From positions 3,782,001 to 3,846,000 of the forward strand of contig OY744473.1 of assembly GCA_963556145.1 (NCBI GenBank): a DNA stretch of 64,000 nt, written 5' to 3'. This stretch comes from Hygrocybe punicea (taxonomy: Eukaryota > Basidiomycota > Agaricomycetes > Agaricales > Hygrophoraceae). The position numbers and the translations under genes were made by a program. A model generated the notes under the pieces. The model did not search any database. It saw nothing but the letters and a program-made list of their open reading frames with translations, and was not told the origin of the DNA. Every line of letters starts with the position of its first letter. Within the stretch, counting starts at the first letter, position 1. Of this stretch, positions 36,730-46,966 are shown one piece after another.

Positions 36730-37052
36730 CAGCCTGTGGGACATCCCACAAGCTGGCAGGGACGTCCCAAACAAGGCTGTGGGACATCCCAAAGCCTTGG
36801 TGGGATATCCCACAAGCTGACAGGGACGTCCCAAACAAGGCTGTGGGATGTCCCAAAGACTTGGCGGGACGTCCCACAAGCTGGCAGGGACGTCCCACAA
36901 GCTGACAGGGACGTCCCAGACAAGGCTGTGGGATGTCCCAAAGCCTCGGTGGGACGTCCCACAAGCTGGCAGGGACGTCCCACAAGCTGACAGGGACGTC
37001 CCAAACAAGGCTGTGGGATGTCCCATAAACTGGCAGGGATGTCCCAATAAAG
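36730..37052. repeat. GGGACGTCCC minisatellite, right arm
   Basis: Mirror copy of the array at 32,090-32,412, with the same unit order in reverse. By eye I see no unit gained or lost between the two arms here. Confidence 0.9.
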
Positions 37053-38168
37053 CCTCTGTGAGATGTCTCCTTACCCAAGTCCACTGTCCTCAAGACACAC
37101 TCTAATTTCAGATCTCTCCTCTGCATCTGCTTCCCAGTCAGCCATTGTATGCACAGCCAATAATGTAATAACAACTGATATCCTGATCAAATGCTCTTCA
37201 TAATACACATGTTTAATTTTCAGCTCAGCCTCCTCTGCATATGTAGCCCTACTTTTCTTTGTATATCATGCTTGTTCTGCTCACTTACTCACCTACAAGC
37301 TTCAGCTTGCCACATGCACTAGGGATTGGTTTACTAGAAGCACACCCTCAATCCTCCCCCTCAATCCCATCTCATTACCCAACATCTCCAGCACTTTTCC
37401 TGTCCCACTCCTTCTGTCTTTATATGTGGAAACAACTGCTGTATCGTCACACCCTGCCACTGACCTTGAAGGACAATCAGCTCTATGACTCTCAAAAGAA
37501 TAAGTATGTACCATCTTATACTATGCCATAGCACCCATGGTACCCATAGTGGCCATGACAAGGCCTGGAAATTTATAATTAGATGCTGTCATCACTCTGA
37601 GTTTTCTATTGAATACCTAGGGAAGGGACGTCCCAAATGCCCCCAGACACCCCCACAACACCAAATGTCGTCCCATGGGCCATCCCATACACCGGACCAG
37701 GGACAATGGGACGTCCCAACGTATCGTCCCAGGGCTGCCCAGTACTTTTACCAACATGTAGATGGTTCAGTACTAGAGGTGAGTTGTAACTAGTTGTTCA
37801 GGTTTGGGGGTAGCCTGAAGTGTATTTATTTTATCCATCCATTTGTAACCATTCTCCTGCTCTATTATTTTAAGCTATAAAATAGACACATGCATATCTT
37901 TACTACATATAGTAATCAACAAGTGTGGTGATCTGGGTCTGAAGGGCCCAGATTGTGGTCTATGACACAGGCTGATGAATCAGGCACTAGGGCATCCCAC
38001 ATGCCATCTCCAAAGATAAGGTGCATGTGGTCCAGCTTGCTGCGCTGACTTGAGTTAGAGGTAGGCAACTGCACGGATCATCAGTGGGTGCCAAATTTGG
38101 TATCCGTATCTGTATCCGTCAATATCCGTACCCGAGCCACGGATACAGATATGATACGGCAGGTATTT

Positions 38169-38215
38169 ACCTCCGCGCCAATGTCAATTGATGTTGCGGC
38201 GTGCTCGCGCGAGGT
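38169..38215. repeat. ACCTCGC palindrome module, copy 3
   Basis: ACCTCCGCGCCA, ATGTCAATTGATGT, TGCGGCGTGCTCGCGCGAGG-T. A shorter variant, in the left piece of hAT element 5. Confidence 0.75.
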
Positions 38216-38750
38216 AACTGAGGCCGAGGACAGGTCTGTGCAGACGTGTCGTGGTGCAATGGGAGGTCGGCCGCATGGTGGCCAAGGCAGTGGTGATGGC
38301 CGGTCATCATGGTGGTGTGCAAGTGAGTTGAGGGTGCTCGAAAATGGACGGGAAACAGGTGCCGTGGGTGTTGACCAAGTGGGGGTGGGGTTTGGGGCAA
38401 AAGGCGGCAAGGTGACATATTTTGGCTCCCCATTGTCCCAGTCTCAACGTAAATCCATATGACTTGTGATTAAACAATGTACATCACAATGCAAAATCCG
38501 TTTAAACACATGTTGTTTAAACACACATTCATGAAGATTCCATTTATTCTCTCTGCTCCAATCAGCATGTTTAAACATGCAGGTTTAAACCATTTACACA
38601 GATTTAAATGCTTAAACAGACATTCTCTGTGCTCCAATCCATGTGTTTAAACATACAGGTTTAAATATACAGGTTTAAACCATCAGCAGAAATTCAGATG
38701 ATTAAACAGACATTATCCAATGTACTGTTTAAACCGTTAAAACATCAACT

Positions 38751-41700
38751 CTAGATAATATCACCTTCCAAGGACTTTGTAAATGATATCAGGTCCTCGG
38801 CGCGCATAGCAGCTACATAATCAGACAAATGGCCCTCAGTCAATCTTACATGCATATATCCAGCCTCGTCAAGTTTCTTCTTGCAGTCATTCTCCATTCG
38901 TCCATACATGTCCGCCTTTTGCCTTGCATAAGCAACATGGCCATCCGAAGAACCTGTCCACAAGACTGAGAGCTGGGACCAAGCTTGTGTCATCCTCTTG
39001 AAGCTCCTTATAACTCTTAGAAACTCTGCAAGTTTTTGCTCGACCTGTTCCTGCCACCGTTGCATTTCGGCTTCTGCACGAAACCACTGCACACGGTCAC
39101 CTGTGTGTTGAAGCAAATTTATGAGTAACCATCTTACGTTTTGTAACAGCCTTACCTTCAGCCTCCCACTCCACCATCTCTTTCGCTGACATTTTACCCC
39201 AACCCCCCATGTGCCAAAGCCATCCTTCCTTTCCCTCTTGTGCTGTCGGAACTACTGTCATATTAAGCATACACTTTGAAAGAATAAATACGTCCATACT
39301 GGTGGTACCACTGATAAGGTTTCCATCTTGTTTCCTAGCTGTAGTCTTTGCTATTATGGTTGAGCATTACCAAATGCTATACTGATGAAATTGTCATTCA
39401 TTACCTTTATTTCGTCGACTCATTTGTGTCCCACTAACTGAAATAAGATGTGTGAGCAATGCCCAACAAGAAACAATGACATCGGCAACACTCACTTGGC
39501 AACAGTTCCATCTCTCCTTGATTGGATACTTGGCTATCCACATGCACCCCGTGCAGGGTTAGATCACCCGTACTGGCCATTTGTCCATGCATCTGCCACA
39601 GCTTGCCATCTGTCTGACGTGAATCACCCAAACCATGGCCGCGCTGTCTTGACTTCATGAAAGTGTCCTCGATGGTGAGAGGAGGAAACGGTGACTCGGG
39701 ATCATTGCTGTCAACAGCCCCAAGCAATATCAGAGCAAGGCGGGCAGATGCATAAGTTTCCATATGATGATCTCGTCGACTCTGGGCATCTCTAATATAA
39801 GATCCTGACTTGGTGTTTTCAGCCTGTCCACGTGCATTCTTGCGTTTCCGATCCTGGATTGCCGTCAAGGTCTTGACTGCAGATTGTATTGCACGTAGCG
39901 CATCATATGCTTCGCCTTCTCGCAACTTTGCCTCTTCGATACCAAGCGCTATGGCCTCGACGGTCTGTTGCTCTTCATGCTCGAAATCTGACGGTAGGAA
40001 GAGCTTCTCGTGTTCAACCTCACATGAACGTTGTCGAGCCACTGCATCTCCAGCCTTGGGCATCAGAAGTCTCTGATCATCACGCCATTTCATGATGCGC
40101 AGTCGCAACTTCCCTCGCCGAGTGCCAATCTCCTTTTCAAGTGACGCAAGGTGGTGTTCACGATCCTCCGCAACTGTTGCTCTCAGTTTTTGTCTAAATA
40201 CAAATTATCAGCAGTCAAGCGAAACACCACTGAAACGTTCAGACTCACTGTGCATCCTGAATTCGAAGACCCTCATTAAGAAAGGCAGCGATGGAACCTT
40301 GGGGAATGTCAGTGTCCGAGAACTTGGACTCCTGTGCAAGCATATGCTGATAAATTGCTGCCTGAGAAGGCACTACAGTATACGTGAGTTTGTGAGTTCC
40401 AAGTGCTATCAATGTTACGAAAGACTCACCCTTTGACTTGCAATGTCTGTATACACTCTCCGTCTCTTTCCCCTTTTGCCTGGGCTTACGATCCATTTGA
40501 TCCCATGCGTCTCGCTGTTCTGCATATAAAATACATAGCCCTCAAAAATGATCACGCTTTTGAATGTATAATGCTTTAGCAAGGTTGAGGTCGTGTAACA
40601 AAGTGGACGCTATTGCCACCAGTCAATGAAGGTAATGTTAAAGTTCGTGAGCCACTCACCCATTTTCATTGTCTTGAGCCAGTTCCAATCGCCGTGGTGG
40701 TCGACCAATGTGTCTTGGCGATGGCCATTGTTCATTTGTCTGACATGAGGACCAAGTTGATTTGCTTCAGGCCAGTAGTGTTCAGCTGTCTCCCTGTGAA
40801 AATGGCCAACACAGGGCATATATGCGGTTGCAAAGGTGTAGAGACACGTCTCTTTGTGCCCCTGGACATGAAGGGCTGGAACTGACCACCGCATCCTACG
40901 CACAAGAGGTGCCATATCTGGAAAGAACTTCTCAAATCGTTTGATGACGTGGACCGAGTATGAGCAGTTGCTGTCGTAGGAGCAGATATGGTCAACGTCT
41001 GCCTCCTCATCCTGAAGGTTGATGTCTGTTTCCTCCGGTGAAGACCGTTGACGAGCGCCATGTGCAAGCGCAAAGTCAGTATTCGCAAATCTGTTCATAA
41101 TGTAGGGTAGCGAGTGGAGGAATCGTAGTGAGACACTGCCACATACCTTTCACCAAATTGCATGTCAACTGACGACCAGATGAAGACGTGACTGCATTGA
41201 CAATTCACTGTCCCAGTGATATCCATATTCTTGAATTTCTTCTTATCTTGTTTGTTGACGGCTTTCAGATATGTACATGTTGATTTCTTAACGCCATGTA
41301 ACCTAATCAATAAAGAGTTGCACGTTCATATTGTATAATGGTCTAACCTCCTCCGACTTTGGGACATTCCTTAAGTATTCCTTGTAGAGATCGTCCTTTG
41401 GGAAATACGCATTTCCCTGAAAAAGCGATATGTCATCGGGATCACTGTTCTTCTTCATCTTGTTGCACTGGAAGTTGCCGTCAAGGGTCTTCTGTGATTG
41501 GTTGAGATGCCTGTGGCATCTCCTATCAGCAAACATATTCGTCAACACTGCAGTGGGTCCCACCTAAGCTCAAATGGCGTTGGTTTCCATCCCTGCTCAG
41601 TATTGAAACCCGGCTCTGGGCATGCTGGGCAGTGCACGATAAGGTTTCCCGGTCTACGATGTGGTAGCACACGATCGATGCCATGGGCTTGTCCAAGACG

Positions 41701-42698
41701 CTTGCGAAGGGTGAGCCACCGCCAAACTCGGACAACACGGAGGAAATTCGCATAAGGATCCTGGAGAATAGCATGAGACACGAATATAATAATGTCTTTA
41801 AACGCACTGGTACGTCTGCTGTAAACGCGTTGTCCGTCAGGCGCCTGAGAGCTCCAAAGTAATCGTAGGCTGCCTTTTTCGATTCTAGATTGTGAAGATG
41901 GAACTCTTGGAGAACCTTGAATGTGAAGGCAGTCTTCGTGTCGCGAGTAGTTGCAGGAAATAGCCGAGCCCGCATGAGCTGCTCAACCTTCGTACTAGCC
42001 CCAAGGCAGCCACAGACAGCCAGTCGTGTGGCGTGAATGCCATTAGTGTCAACAACAGTGAAGAGAATATTGCTCTTGGGGTTGGGGCAACGAGCTCCAT
42101 TGTGACCAAGGTATATGGTGAAACCCAATGATGAGATATCATGGCGAATGAAAAAGCCCCGTTCAGCATCCCAAACTTCAGCCCAATGGAACGGCAAGTT
42201 CTGGTGCGCTTGAATAAAACAATCTGTGCACGATGCACAGTACTGTGTACAATCGTGGCATTGTGTTGTTCGGACGCCATTGTTGCATGAGCAAAGTGAA
42301 CCAACTTGGGGATCCGCCTCAAATTCGATGATAAGCCATAGAAAATTGTCAAAGTGCCCATCGAAGTCCTCCAGGAGCCGTGAATTCTAGTAGTAGAGTT
42401 GTAGTTATACTTTTAAGCGCTAACATACAGAACAAACCTGTGTCTGCTTTCTAGGCAGGTCATCTTTGTCATCCATCAGGTCAGGCTGGTGGCTGGCATC
42501 ATCGGTGATCAGGGGAGAGAGCGTAGTGATCCCCGTGGTACTCGAATCGGATCTGTGTGTCGTGGTGTGTACTTCCATACCAGAATCTCCAACGGTCCGA
42601 AAGTGTGCTTTATGGACGTGTGGGTTTCTAATTCTTGCAGCCTGCCGGGAAAATTGCAGTTCCTCTTCTTCCACAGAAGCTCTCCGTTTTCGGCTCAT
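38751..42698 (-). CDS. KDZ transposase with N-terminal CxC2-type cysteine cluster
   Basis: Met 42698 opens MSRKRRASVEEEELQFSR. The order of motifs is that of fungal KDZ transposases. First is a cysteine cluster (CSCNNGVRTTQCHDCTQYC, CTDCF) with H-x(4)-PFHW. Next come HNGARCPNP, FTVVDTNGIH, QLMRARLFPATT, TAFTFKVLQEFHLHNLESKK, RRLTDNAF, RVWRWLTLRKRLGQAHGID and CPACPEPGFN. After further exons it has SYDSNCSYSVHVIKRF, ALHVQGHKETC, VGHFHRETAEHYWPEANQLG, RQMNNGHRQDTLVDHHGDW, then a long coiled-coil C terminus (HLASLEKEIGTRR) ending in SFTKSLEGDII. It should encode a nuclear cut-and-paste transposase acting on the element's own ends. Several short introns interrupt it (for example near 41,095-41,110 and 42,380-42,440). 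I saw no in-frame stop in the exons I read, so it may be intact. Confidence 0.88.
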
Positions 42699-44271
42699 GT
42701 CTCTGGGCCTAATATTGAGAATGATGAGTATGGAACAAACACCACCCCAGTCAATCACGGATACGCACTAGGGATGGGCAATCAAGTGAGGTGACTGAAA
42801 TCAATGGGTTGAGAGTACGATGCAAAACGAGGAACAATAGACTCAACAGTATGTGGCTTGAGGTGGGTAAACGGCGATCCTTAGATAACATGGCCACGGC
42901 AGTGCAGAAGAAATGACGCAAAGTCCAATCTCTTGTGAGAGGGAGCAACAGACGCAAAGTCTAAGTCACCGCCAACCAGGATGACGCGAAGTCTACTTCC
43001 TGAGTGTGCATAAGGAATACAATGTCCACAGCTTCGTCACCTGGCGAGGTTTGTATTGCCCTCCCAACCTCGAGGGGTGGACAGCCATGTCCATTGACGT
43101 GGGTCTGGCCCTCCCGAGGTAATGAGTGCACACCCAAACTTGCCATTTTCCCTGTTACGGTTGTTCGGGAGGGCGCGCGACGGAGGTCATACGGTTCCTG
43201 TGGTTGCTGGTGCTCCTTCCCGATTCTGATGATCCAGGGCAAGACCCGGAAGGCGAGGTCAAGGGTGTCGAAGTGGAGAGTCTCGCACGTTTGCGATGAG
43301 ACGATGACGGCGCATACGTTGACGAACCAGAGTTGCCCGATGCGTGAGAGGCTGTTTTGCGGAGTCAGTGAGTGGAATGTTTAACGGTTGATGTAATAGA
43401 ATACAAATAGCGTTGGTGGTTCGAAACAAGTAGAGTCGCAGGACGACTACAATGGGGTTGCGAGTGGACGAAGGAGAGGGCTTAAGGGTACAGGGAGCGT
43501 GTAGAGTTGTATTGTAGCGACGCATACCGATGATCGCGCAAAGACGAGTTCTAGAATGAAGTGTTCGTCAGTAGTGAATGGATATATAGATAGAAATGAG
43601 ACGACACGAAGTCTAATCTCCAGCAGAGCCAGCAACTGACGCAGAGTCTAAGTTGCTGCCGTGGCCCATCCAGATTGACGCAAAGTCTAGATCCAGGATG
43701 TGCCAGTGCACGAGAATGAGTTTGACACTTACCAGCGACGGTTGGCTCCTCTGAGTCGAAGACATAGTGAGTGACTACAAATGCTACATGACCGAATCCG
43801 GATTACAAATTCTGTATAAGCCTTTTTTCGTCAACAAATCAGCCCGTCGACTTCTACGTTTCCATTCAAGTAACAGTAAGTCATACCCGTCTTATCCCAG
43901 TCTTCATACCCAGAACTAGACTCTGTGTCATTCTGGTGGAGTTGAGACTTTGACTTTGCGTCGGTCTCGACTCACAGCGAGAGATTTGACTCTGCGTCGT
44001 CTCTTGCACGTACCTCGCAAAGCTGTTCAACATAACTCACAATCATTATTCTAGGTTGCCTTGTGGTTCACCAGTACGCCACGTCCCGCGGCATCCAGTG
44101 CAAGACAAGTTTCGAGGTGGTAGTTTAACGGTTAGTCCTTTTATTTCATCCAACTTTGTGCAATCCCGGAATTCGACTATGCGTCGTTCCAGCAAAGTAG
44201 GGACTTTGACTTTGCGTCAGTCTTTACTCACCGCGAGAGATTAGACTTTGCGTCGTCTCTAACCCTCTTCC
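42699..44271. promoter_or_regulatory. Bidirectional intergenic region with about 11 copies of GACGCAAAGTC / GACTTTGCGTC
   Basis: The divergent spacer between the KDZ transposase and accessory gene 1 carries an 11-bp word. In one orientation it lies near 42,914, 42,952, 42,984, 43,600, 43,637 and 43,676. In the opposite orientation it lies near 43,950, 43,987, 44,176, 44,210 and 44,243. One-base variants (GACGCGAAGTC, GACGCAGAGTC, GACTCTGCGTC) are included. The words cluster toward the two gene starts and point in opposite directions, suggesting a binding site of the transposase or of a regulator, or the subterminal words of a decayed element. An ACCTCGC-type palindrome lies in the middle. Confidence 0.6.
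43077..43120. repeat. ACCTCGC palindrome module, copy 4 (degenerate)
   Basis: ACCTCGAGGGGTGGACAGCC, ATGTCCATTGACGT, GGGTCTGGCCCTCCCGAGGT (junctions overlap slightly). It keeps the centre and the outer pair but has diverged in the arms. It lies inside the KDZ bidirectional spacer. Confidence 0.6.
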
Positions 44272-46551
44272 TTGAATATTAGAGTGACTGCTGTCTCAGA
44301 TTCTGCCGTTAAGTTCATTGGTCCTCAATGTCCATCGATCCGCTGGAACTCCTTCAACAACGCCGACCTAATGGTACAGGTTGTGTCTATGACAAGAGCT
44401 TATACTTATTCATATCATCCTACAGAACCTATAGGCCCATTTGATGCTCGTGTTGCTGCAATCATAGATGGTTTCCAGCCCGGAGTAAATGACACGATAA
44501 TCACATCACCCAACATGGACATCATCTATAAGCCTCCGTTAGGTAGACGCCTGGTTCGTTTAAGAAATGATTGCCGCTACGCAGACGACGATTACATGTT
44601 ATGGCCGCAACCTTTTATGGAGGAATATTGCTGGTTGCCCGTTATTCCTCGCTGTCCCGAGGATCCTGCTGATCCACTTTCAATCATGTGGTGGAATCCC
44701 ACTGCTGCTGACTTTATCCCGACAAGTCGGCAATTTGTAGAGGGTCTTGGTAAGCTTGAAATCTCAAAGGCGGTGAAGTTGCGGGTTGTGTGTGAGGCTC
44801 CTTTTGCAAGGATTATGGATTACCAAAAATCAGGCGGAAATAATCCCGTTGTGCTGAATCTCCAAGTTGCTTTGCGCCACTCAATATGTCGTTAGGAATC
44901 TCTCACGACGTTTTACAAGGAGATGGTGTTTGGTGTCACTGAAACTCAACGTTGGTACCTGGAACTAGTCGCTGTCGTGGACTATATCACGATTTTCAAG
45001 CCACGAATGGAAGGCAGTCTCCCGAAAGCCGAGCGTGTGGCTTTTGTGGTTGGCGCATTCACCGAGAACCCGCAATATGTTCAGGCCGCCTTCGATGCTG
45101 GTATTCCTGTGTGGTTCATGCGACCTCTTCAAACTTTATCTTTGAGCGTGAACATTATGTCTGTTACTACCCTTCGATCTCCCGAAGATTTTCTCACAAT
45201 GACCGATTGGACCGAGAGCCCATCATTCCCTGTCATTCACAATGGGTCAAACAACGTTGAAAAGGTCAGGCAAATCCACAATTACGCCCGCACACGCTTC
45301 CAGTACCCAGACCCTTTCGCTGTCATCGACGATCCATTTCTTGTAGGAGGGAGTGTACCAACAGTTACAGCGACGGTACCAATGGCTGAGCTCGAACGCC
45401 CTCGCACGGTTAATGGAGAGAGTGTACCGATGGTTACTGAGAGAGTATCAGTGGCCGAGCCCGAACACCCTCGCACCGTTAAGGTCACCAAGAAAGCTCG
45501 GAAACAGTGCAGTGCCATTAGTTCAGGTATATTATCAAGTCTCTTCATGTATCAATGCTTATCGCTTCCTGCAGTGGGAACCAAGAAATCTAATTCTAGC
45601 TGGAAGCCCATTCAAGCCAAGTTTCGAGACCCTGACAGTGACCTCATCCCTCCGTCAATCTTCACATGGGCCAATGCCCTTCTCCACGTTAATACCGAAC
45701 CTTCTCGACTGAAGGCTCTGTGTAAGAGTAATCCACACGATGGACACTTTGTTTTCCCTGATCCCAGGCTCTTGGTGGGCCCGAACACCGAGGCAAGGCA
45801 AGCCTTGTACCTCGTCAATTGGTTGGACCAGCGCCAACTATGGATATCTCACGTATCTCGTGCAGACTCTGCTGCTCGAGCTTTGTCAAATCAAGAGTGG
45901 CGCGACTGTCTATCAGGTCTATGTTCAGAGCGTAACAAACAAATGACCTCGACTCGGGCTAGCCAACGCCGTGCCGACATCATCACACTGATCGGCCATT
46001 TGTACAAGGGGTCCGGTTTGGTTGCAGACATGCCCCGTACCCAAATCTTTTGGAAAGAGCAACAACTGATGGCGCCTGACGGGATGTTGCCTGATCGCAG
46101 GATTGTCCAAGAGGTGCTGTGGGAGCTGTATGAGCTTAACTTTCGTTTCGAATTCCTGGCCCTGGATGGCCGAGCCCATAAACCCAGAATGCCCTCAGGG
46201 ATCGAACAAGAACCAGAGTTTAGCACCCGCCAATACGAACTTATGGCATGCTTCATGGCATCCAACTCTGGTGACCCCAGTTTCCTCGTAACTCAGATCC
46301 CTTCGAAGAACGGTGGTCTCGCTGCGGACGACTGGCGTGAGCGTCTCCAATATCTTTTGGCGATGCACAAGGTAATGAGAACTTGGGATTGCCAACCACC
46401 AGATGGGTTTGAGCTTGGGTTTGGAGCCGTTGATACTTTCACAGAGCCAAGCGTCTCATTGCTTGAAGAAGCGATTGCCACTTTCTACACACAGACTTTT
46501 TTTGATTACTTTGGACGTGCGGCCACTATTCCTCACAAACTCCTGTTTTAA
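44272..46551 (+). pseudogene. KDZ accessory gene 1: conserved hypothetical protein with one in-frame TAG
   Basis: The frame from Met 44272 includes TYSYHPTEPIGPFDARVAAI, DDDYMLWPQPFMEEYCWLPV, PRCPEDPADPLSIMWWNPTA and ADFIPTSRQFVEGLGKLEIS. It stops at TAG 44893-44895 and resumes in the same frame with ESLTTFYKEMVFGVTETQRW, ELVAVVDYITIFKPRM and VVGAFTENPQYVQAAFDAGI-PVWF. A 51-bp in-frame intron (about 45,528-45,575) is likely. The C-terminal half continues to PHKLLF at 46551. I recall this family from mushroom KDZ elements but know no function or fold. A CAG-to-TAG change would explain the stop; readthrough or an unseen splice are alternatives. An unrecognised 5' exon is possible. Confidence 0.7.
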
Positions 46552-46966
46552 CTTTTAGCTGATGCCATTGTTTCTCCCCATCTTCGTGTAATGTTCTCGT
46601 CTCGTAATGTGACTATTCATGACTTCTCATGTGTGGCATGTGAATTGTCTGCTCACGGTCATCTTTCACCACGATGGTTTGCAACTAACGAAGATGAAAT
46701 GAACTGATGTCTATCTTCGTCTGCAGAACTGCCTGTAAGTAATATTATTTGCTTCGTGACATCATCTACTGATTCAAGGTACATTTGCTGTCACATTACA
46801 GAGGGAACAATAACAGTTACAACAGTGCATGCAATGTCTGAAGGAGGTTTAAACAAGCGGTGTGGCTTTCTTCGATGAGTGGCCTTCACATTGACTTCAA
46901 GGTCAGTTCATATAAAGGTTCTGAATCGTTCCTGTTTCATCAAATCCACACCATCCTTTCGTTACT

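Larger units (their letters stand above)
31319..37822. mobile_element. Giant palindromic (foldback) element 1, with internal assembly gap
   Basis: The left arm (31319-34640) and right arm (34731-37822) are reverse complements along their whole length, around a loop of about 90 nt (34641-34730). Ends are CACTTCAGGCTACCCCC and GGGGGTAGCCTGAAGTG. An exact 8-bp direct repeat TATTTATT flanks the element (31311-31318, 37823-37830). From end to centre each arm holds about 760 bp of unique DNA, a GGGACGTCCC minisatellite, a purine/(ACC)n stretch, a long acidic-codon repeat, a 56-bp intron-like segment and a conserved AT-rich core. After removing the gap and a duplicated 148 bp the element is about 6.26 kb. 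No transposase is present. It could be a hAT-mobilised foldback element. Confidence 0.85.

Noticed and set aside
31319..37822. Palindrome as a sequencing artefact from an unsplit hairpin-adapter read
   Set aside because: Exact target duplications at both outer edges, small differences between arms, and a second related element with diverged inner arms argue for a real element. The gap itself is treated as an artefact.
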